From assembly GCA_003559755.1 (NCBI GenBank), contig PWKM01000281.1, positions 1 to 10,412 of the forward strand: 10,412 bases of DNA, given 5' to 3'. Made by a program: the position numbers and the translations under genes. Positions within the stretch are counted from its first letter, which is position 1. Every line of letters starts with the position of its first letter. The stretch comes from Planctomycetota bacterium. Lineage in GTDB: Bacteria > Planctomycetota > PUPC01. A model generated the notes under the pieces. The model made no database searches and was not told the origin of the DNA. It saw nothing but the letters and a program-made list of their open reading frames with translations. Below, in pieces: positions 5,653 to 10,412 of the stretch.

Positions 5653-7253
5653 TAAATCCAACGGAAACAGAACGACTTGAGGCGGCAAGAATTCGATTGC
5701 TCGCCCATCTCGAATCCGCAATTCCGCAAAGAAAGCGAAATGAAGCCGGGCAATTTGCAACACCAGGAAAACTGGCTTATGATATTCTCCGTTGCGCCCT
5801 TGCGGCATTGCCGGCGGGAGAACCGGTACGGTTCCTCGAGCCCGGTTTTGGAACCGGGGCCTTCTACTCCGCCCTTCTGAGACATGTGCCCGCTTCTCGA
5901 ATAAAAAAAGCCGTTGGCTACGAGACCGACCCCCATTACGCCCACCCGGTTCGGACGCTCTGGAGAAAGACAGCGTTGAGTCTTTCCATCTCCGATTTCA
6001 CGCGGACCCATCCACCGGAAAAAGAAGAAGACAAGTACAACCTGCTCATTTGCAATCCGCCATACGTACGCCACCACCACTTAACACCCGACCAAAAGAA
6101 AGAGCTCCGCTTCGCTGTACATCGGCATGCGGGAGTTCGTTTGAGCGGTCTGACGGGCCTTTATGCCTATTTCATGCTGTTGTCGACGGCGTGGATGACC
6201 ACCGGGGGAATCGGCGCGTGGCTTGTTCCCAGCGAGTTCATGGACGTCAATTACGGTCGGGCTGTCAAGCAGTTTCTGTTGAAACAGGTCACGCTTCGCC
6301 GGGTTCACCGGTTCCGGTCGGATTCTGTGCAGTTCGACGACGCGCTTGTTTCGTCGGCGGTTCTACTGTTTGAGAACGCTCCGCCTCCGCCGGACCATGA
6401 GATTCGGTTTGATTTGGGCGGCACCCTCGCCCGTCCCGATATTTCTGAACCCATCAGTTCGCTGGAGTTGTCCGCAACCAACAAGTGGACACGGCTTCCG
6501 CGAACGCAAGACGTGTCGCCTCCGAAATCCGGGCATCCTCTGAACAAACTGTTCGACATCAAACGCGGGATTGCTACCGGATGTAACAAGTTTTTCGTTT
6601 TGTCCCCGGAAGAAATCGAAGAGTGGAACCTTCCTTCGCAATTTCTTGTCCCTCTGTTGCCCAGCCCCCGTTTTCTCAAAACCGATGAAGTTCTTGCAGA
6701 TGAGCGAGGGGATCCGAAGGTCGAGAAAAAGCTCTTTCTCCTCTCGTGCGATCTGCCGGAAACAATACTGAAAAAGAAATATCCCGCATTGTGGAAATAT
6801 CTTCGGCACGGCAAGGAACTCGGGGTGGACCAGCGTTACCTGTCTCGACATCGAACCCCGTGGTATTCTCAGGAAACCCGTGCCCCGGCCCCCCTCCTCT
6901 GTACGTACATGGGCCGAAGCAGCCAGGACAATGCGGTTCCGTTTCGATTCATCCTGAACCACTCCCGCGCAGTGACGGCGAATGTTTATCTTCTTCTGTA
7001 CCCGAAACCGTTTCTTGCCCCGACCTTCCAGAGGAATCCCGAATTGCTCCGACGAACATGGGCCATCCTGCGCTCGTTGGCGACAGACGCCTTGACCGGC
7101 GAAGGGCGCGTCTATGGCGGAGGATTGCATAAGCTGGAACCCAAGGAACTGGGCAACGTGTCCGTTGCCCCAATTGTTAAACTGGTAGAGGACGTGGCAG
7201 GCGGCTGCCTGCCCGTTCAGCCCCCCCTTTTCTCCGAACGAGAAACCGGCTAA
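5649..7253 (+). CDS. N6-adenine DNA methyltransferase of the XamI-like R-M system
   Basis: The product has 534 residues. It transfers a methyl group from S-adenosylmethionine to adenine in the recognition site, protecting host DNA from the endonuclease. Visible motifs in order are motif X (GQFATP, 34-39), motif I, which binds the cofactor (FLEPGFGTGAF, 62-72), and catalytic motif IV NPPY (136-139). The order, with cofactor motif before NPPY and a long C-terminal region, fits a gamma-class enzyme of the Eco57I/N6-methylase type. Residues from about 300 (FDIKRGIATGCNKFFVL onward) are the expected target-recognition region, similar to those in type IIG and other N6-adenine enzymes. Start ATG 5649 overlaps the endonuclease stop, and the gene ends 13 bases before pyrF. 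Base composition is lower in GC than the flanking host genes, like its partner. If the endonuclease is XamI-like, the modified base should be the adenine of GTCGAC; this is inference. Confidence 0.88.
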   Translation: MINPTETERLEAARIRLLAHLESAIPQRKRNEAGQFATPGKLAYDILRCALAALPAGEPVRFLEPGFGTGAFYSALLRHVPASRIKKAVGYETDPHYAHPVRTLWRKTALSLSISDFTRTHPPEKEEDKYNLLICNPPYVRHHHLTPDQKKELRFAVHRHAGVRLSGLTGLYAYFMLLSTAWMTTGGIGAWLVPSEFMDVNYGRAVKQFLLKQVTLRRVHRFRSDSVQFDDALVSSAVLLFENAPPPPDHEIRFDLGGTLARPDISEPISSLELSATNKWTRLPRTQDVSPPKSGHPLNKLFDIKRGIATGCNKFFVLSPEEIEEWNLPSQFLVPLLPSPRFLKTDEVLADERGDPKVEKKLFLLSCDLPETILKKKYPALWKYLRHGKELGVDQRYLSRHRTPWYSQETRAPAPLLCTYMGRSSQDNAVPFRFILNHSRAVTANVYLLLYPKPFLAPTFQRNPELLRRTWAILRSLATDALTGEGRVYGGGLHKLEPKELGNVSVAPIVKLVEDVAGGCLPVQPPLFSERETG

Positions 7254-7258
7254 AAGGA
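7252..7258 (+). promoter_or_regulatory. Ribosome-binding site of pyrF overlapping the methyltransferase stop
   Basis: AAAAGGA begins inside the TAA stop (7251-7253) of the methyltransferase and ends eight bases before ATG 7267. No promoter is evident between the two genes, so pyrF is probably read from upstream. Confidence 0.6.
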
Positions 7259-7266
7259 TTTCGCAA

Positions 7267-8202
7267 ATGCCGAATTTTGCCGACCGACTGATCGACGCAA
7301 TCGAGGCGAAGCAGAGCCGGCTGGCCGTCGGGCTCGACCCGCGAATTGCCATGATCCCCGACGAGCTGCGGCGGCCGGCGCTCGACCGGTGGCCGGACCG
7401 CGCCCGGGCCGGGGCCGAGATGCTCCTCGCGTTCAACCGGGCGATCATCGACATCGCCGCCCCGCGCGTGCCCGCCGTCAAGGTCCAGGCCGCGTTCTAC
7501 GAACTCTTCGGCCCGCACGGCTACGAGGCGTTCGAGGCCACCTGCTCGGCGGCACGCGACGCCGGCCTGGTGGTCATCGCCGACGTGAAGCGGTCGGACA
7601 TCGGGAGCACCGCCGCCGCATACGCTGCCGCCCACCTGGGGCGGACGGAGATCGAGGGCGAACTCGCACACACCGGCGAGGCCGACGCGGTCACCATCGT
7701 CCCCTTCTTCGGGTCCGAGGGCGTCCGCCCGTTCCTCGACGTGGCCGCCGAGGCGGGGCGCGGCATCTTCGTCATGGTCCGAAGCAGCAATCCCTCCGCC
7801 TACGAAATCCAGGGCAGGGCGGAAGACGCCGACCCGCTGTACCTGCGGGCGGCCGACCTGGTGAACGAGTGGGGCGCATCGAGCATCGGCGAGCGCGGCT
7901 ACAGCGCCGTCGGGGCGGTGGTCGGGGCGACGTTCGCCGAGGACATCCCCGCACTGCGCCGGCGGATGCAGAGGACGCTCCTCCTCCTGCCCGGGTTCGG
8001 AGCCCAGGGCGCCGAGGCGAGCGACGTGGCGGCGGCGTTCGACGGGAACGGACACGGCGGGCTGGTCCCCGCATCGAGGAGCGTCATCCACGCACACAAG
8101 GACCCGGCCAACCCGCGATGGAAAGCCGATATCGAACGGGCGATACACGACCTGAACGAGAAGCTCGACGCGGCGCTCCCCCCGCTCGGACAGGGCGACT
8201 GA
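7267..8202 (+). CDS. pyrF: Orotidine 5'-phosphate decarboxylase, type 2
   Basis: PyrF converts OMP to UMP, the last step of de novo pyrimidine synthesis, in the cytoplasm. The 311 residues agree with the longer type 2 (bacterial/mycobacterial-like) group. Diagnostic segments are LAVGLDPR near residue 20, the catalytic block ADVKRSDIGSTAAAYA with D106, K108 and D111, and the phosphate-binding part LPGFGAQGAEASDV followed by PASRSVIHAH. The usual glycine pair after GAQG is GAEAS here, a mild variation. The start at ATG 7267 is supported by the ribosome-binding site just upstream. Codon use and GC content return to the host pattern seen in priA, in contrast to the R-M genes between them. The mannosidase gene starts 16 bases after the stop, so the two are likely cotranscribed. 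Confidence 0.95.
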   Translation: MPNFADRLIDAIEAKQSRLAVGLDPRIAMIPDELRRPALDRWPDRARAGAEMLLAFNRAIIDIAAPRVPAVKVQAAFYELFGPHGYEAFEATCSAARDAGLVVIADVKRSDIGSTAAAYAAAHLGRTEIEGELAHTGEADAVTIVPFFGSEGVRPFLDVAAEAGRGIFVMVRSSNPSAYEIQGRAEDADPLYLRAADLVNEWGASSIGERGYSAVGAVVGATFAEDIPALRRRMQRTLLLLPGFGAQGAEASDVAAAFDGNGHGGLVPASRSVIHAHKDPANPRWKADIERAIHDLNEKLDAALPPLGQGD

Positions 8203-8205
8203 CCG

Positions 8206-8211
8206 AAGGAG
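8206..8211 (+). promoter_or_regulatory. Ribosome-binding site of the mannosidase gene
   Basis: AAGGAG lies seven bases before ATG 8219, directly after the pyrF stop at 8200-8202. It fixes the start and shows the gene is translated independently within a probable shared transcript. Confidence 0.7.
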
Positions 8212-8218
8212 AAAGACT

Positions 8219-10412
8219 ATGCTGGACAGAGTTCGAGGGACGGCCGAGGCGAAAACCGATTACATCGAGAGGCATATCTATGTCGATCAGGTCCCCATTG
8301 ACGACGTGGCGATCTGGGAGACACCAGAGCACGTGAGCCCCCGGGAAGCGGCCGGGCAGGCCTACCGGGCGTGCAAGCTCGGCGATGAATGGGGCGGCCC
8401 CTGGCAGACCGCCTGGTTCCGGCTACGGTTCACAATGCCCGAATCGCTGGCCGGCCGCAGCCCGGTGGCCCGGATCGCGGTCGGCGGCGAAGCGGTCGCC
8501 TTCATCAACGGCGTGCCCGTCATCGGGCTGAACCGATATCGGGACGAGCTGCCGCTCGGCTCCGGCGCACCCGCCGGGCAGCAGTTCGAGGTGTACGTCG
8601 AGGCGGGCGCAAACGACGACTTCGGCCGGCTCAACGAACTGCCCCGTGTCAGGCGGATCGAGCTGGCAGCGGTCAACGAAACCGTCCGACAGCTCGCCTG
8701 GGACCTCCGGTTCCTGCTCGACCTGTACGACCACCTGGCCCCCGACACGACCCGAGCGGCCGAACTCGTCCACCTGCTCGAACGGGCAACCAACGCCTTC
8801 CGGTTCGACGCCGACGACCTCGAGCAGGAGGCGGCCCGCGTTCGCCGCATCCTCCGCCCGCTCTTCCAGCGGCCGGCCAGCCCGTCGGCCACCGAGGTCA
8901 CCCTCTCCGGCCACGCACACATCGACGTCGCCTGGAAGTGGCCGCTCGCCGAGACCACCCGCAAGTGCCCGCGAACGTTCGCCAGCGTCATCAACTACAT
9001 GCGGCGCTATCCCGACTTCCGCTTCACCCAAACACAGGCCTACCTGTACGAGGCGACCCGGCGGCGGTACCCCGAGCTCTACCGGCAGATCACCGAGGCG
9101 GTCGAGGCGGGCCAGTGGGAGGTCTCGACCGCGATGTACGTCGAGCCCGACCAGAACGTCCCCTCCGGCGAATCGCTCGTCAGGCAACTCCTGTTCGGCA
9201 AGCGTTTCGCCCGGGAAGAATTCGGGATCGACGTGAACGTGCTGGTGCTGCCCGACGTCTTCGGCTACAACGCCCAGACGCCCCAGCTCCTCCGCAAGGC
9301 GGGGATCGACTACTTCACCACCCAGAAGATCAGTTGGAACGACACCAACTCCTTCCCGTTCAACTCGTTCGTGTGGGAGGGCATCGACGGCAGCGAGGTG
9401 CTCACACACTTCCTGCCCGCCCACAGCTACAACTCGAGGGTGGACCCGGGCAGCTTGATAAAGGCAGAACGGCGGCACCAGGAGAAGGGGCACAGCAAGC
9501 CGATCCTCTATCAATACGGATACGGCGACGGCGGGGGCGGCCCGACCCCGAAGATGATCGAGTTCGCGGCACGAGCCGAAAACACCGAGGGGCTGCCCCG
9601 ATGCCGGCCCGGCTTCATCAGCGAGTTCTTCGAACGGCTCGCCGAGCAGAGCAGCGACCTGCCCCGATGGGTCGGGGAGTTCTACCTCGAATTCCACCGG
9701 GGAACGTACACCACGCAGGGGCGCACGAAACGGCTGAACCGGCGGTGTGAACTCGCCCTGCGGGACGCCGAACTGCTCGGGGCGATCGGCCTGGCGCACG
9801 GCGGCGAATACCGGCAGGACACACTGAACGACGCCTGGCGGCTCGTACTCGTCAACCAGTTCCACGACGTGCTCCCCGGCTCGTCCATCCGCGAGGTGTA
9901 CGAACTGGCCGAAAAGCAGCTCGCCGAAGCGCTGGAGACGGCGGACGAGGCGGCCGAAGCATCCCTCGACGGGCTGGCCGATCACATCGACACCCGCGGC
10001 GCGGGCCGGGCCGTCGTCGTCTGGAACACGCTCTCCTGGCCGCGGGCGGGCGTGGTCGCCGTCCGCCCGCCGAAGAACCTCGCACATCCGACGGTGCTCG
10101 ACCCCGACGGCGAGCCGGTCCCGACCCAGCGGCTGGCCGACGGGCGAGTGCTGTTCCGGTCCGCCCGGGTGCCCGCCATGGGGTACGCCGTCCATCGACT
10201 GGTGGCGGGCGACGCCGCCGTGGAGCAAGCCGGACCGGCCGCCGGCTTGCGGGCGAGCAAGCGGCTGCTCGAGAACGAGTGCTTGCTGGTGCGGTTGAAC
10301 CGGAACGGCGAGTTGACCTCGGTGACGGACAAGGCCTCGGGCCGCGAGGTGCTCCGGGGCGGGCGCGGCAACGAGTTCCAGTTGTTCGAGGACCACCCGA
10401 TGGGCTGGGACG
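8219..10412 (+). CDS. GH38 alpha-mannosidase, 3' truncated by the window
   Basis: I translated this frame by hand from ATG 8219; it stays open for 731 codons to the right edge. The enzyme would release alpha-linked mannose from glycans. Residues about 40-150 form the N-terminal beta-rich region seen in the roughly 1000-residue class II (Ams1/MAN2C1-like) enzymes (TAWFRLRFTMPE, then NGVPVIGLN). The catalytic domain starts with SGHAHIDVAWKWPLAET, giving zinc ligands H232 or H234 and D236. The nucleophile is D346 in LPDVFGYNAQTPQLLRKAG, and a further zinc ligand is H549 in NQFHDVLPGSSI. After about residue 600 the beta-sandwich C-terminal region begins (VVVWNTLSWPR), and TSVTDKASGREVL near the end is typical of GH38. 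No signal peptide is seen, so it is probably cytoplasmic, acting on imported oligosaccharides. The missing C-terminus should be some 250-300 residues, judged from family length. Confidence 0.93.
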   Translation, partial: MLDRVRGTAEAKTDYIERHIYVDQVPIDDVAIWETPEHVSPREAAGQAYRACKLGDEWGGPWQTAWFRLRFTMPESLAGRSPVARIAVGGEAVAFINGVPVIGLNRYRDELPLGSGAPAGQQFEVYVEAGANDDFGRLNELPRVRRIELAAVNETVRQLAWDLRFLLDLYDHLAPDTTRAAELVHLLERATNAFRFDADDLEQEAARVRRILRPLFQRPASPSATEVTLSGHAHIDVAWKWPLAETTRKCPRTFASVINYMRRYPDFRFTQTQAYLYEATRRRYPELYRQITEAVEAGQWEVSTAMYVEPDQNVPSGESLVRQLLFGKRFAREEFGIDVNVLVLPDVFGYNAQTPQLLRKAGIDYFTTQKISWNDTNSFPFNSFVWEGIDGSEVLTHFLPAHSYNSRVDPGSLIKAERRHQEKGHSKPILYQYGYGDGGGGPTPKMIEFAARAENTEGLPRCRPGFISEFFERLAEQSSDLPRWVGEFYLEFHRGTYTTQGRTKRLNRRCELALRDAELLGAIGLAHGGEYRQDTLNDAWRLVLVNQFHDVLPGSSIREVYELAEKQLAEALETADEAAEASLDGLADHIDTRGAGRAVVVWNTLSWPRAGVVAVRPPKNLAHPTVLDPDGEPVPTQRLADGRVLFRSARVPAMGYAVHRLVAGDAAVEQAGPAAGLRASKRLLENECLLVRLNRNGELTSVTDKASGREVLRGGRGNEFQLFEDHPMGWD

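Noticed and set aside
5064..6080. Antisense open frame of 338 codons across the endonuclease-methyltransferase junction
   Set aside because: It is opposite two recognised enzymes, and the product resembles no family I know.
8389..9750. + strand open frame of 453 codons in another frame
   Set aside because: It overlaps the GH38 frame and is rich in R, P, G and A with no motif. It is a GC-driven shadow.
8423..10396. Antisense open frame of 657 codons opposite the mannosidase
   Set aside because: The + strand frame from 8219 contains all GH38 catalytic motifs. The antisense product is a low-complexity shadow with no recognisable family.

Overview
The window is GC-rich, tightly packed bacterial DNA with every gene on the + strand. 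The likeliest source is a planctomycete or another PVC-group bacterium. The evidence is an H-X9-DG prepilin-associated motif (residues 296-307 of the first visible protein), a family strongly associated with Planctomycetota and Lentisphaerae, together with a DUF1570-type HExxH protein. The host genes are very GC-rich and carry long antisense open frames that are not genes.

Layout. (1) 2-988: the 3' part of a gene for an alpha/alpha-toroid (prenyltransferase/squalene-cyclase-like repeat) protein that ends in an H-X9-DG motif. (2) 989-1266: an intergenic region with two tight GC hairpins, a probable rho-independent terminator, and a promoter with a perfect TATAAT whose -35 lies inside a 7-bp dyad. 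(3) 1267-2274: an exported or lipid-anchored DUF1570-like metallopeptidase. (4) 2275-2444: a short intergenic region with a second strong promoter, its -10 bracketed by an inverted repeat. (5) 2445-4670: priA, the replication restart helicase. (6) 4696-5652 and 5649-7253: a restriction-modification pair made of a XamI-like endonuclease and an N6-adenine methyltransferase, overlapping by ATGA. (7) 7267-8202: pyrF, OMP decarboxylase type 2. (8) 8219 to the right edge: a GH38 alpha-mannosidase, cut off by the window. No stretch over 300 bases lacks a gene.

How the genes relate. From priA onward the genes are separated by 25, -4, 13 and 16 bases, so they could be read as one transcript. The R-M pair is visibly less GC-rich than priA and pyrF and looks like a defence module that slipped neatly between two housekeeping genes. 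Its predicted target, by family, is GTCGAC. I found no clearly new multi-gene system. The most unusual items are the toroid/H-X9-DG domain combination, DEED in place of DEEH in the PriA Walker B motif, and the dyads placed on the two promoters.
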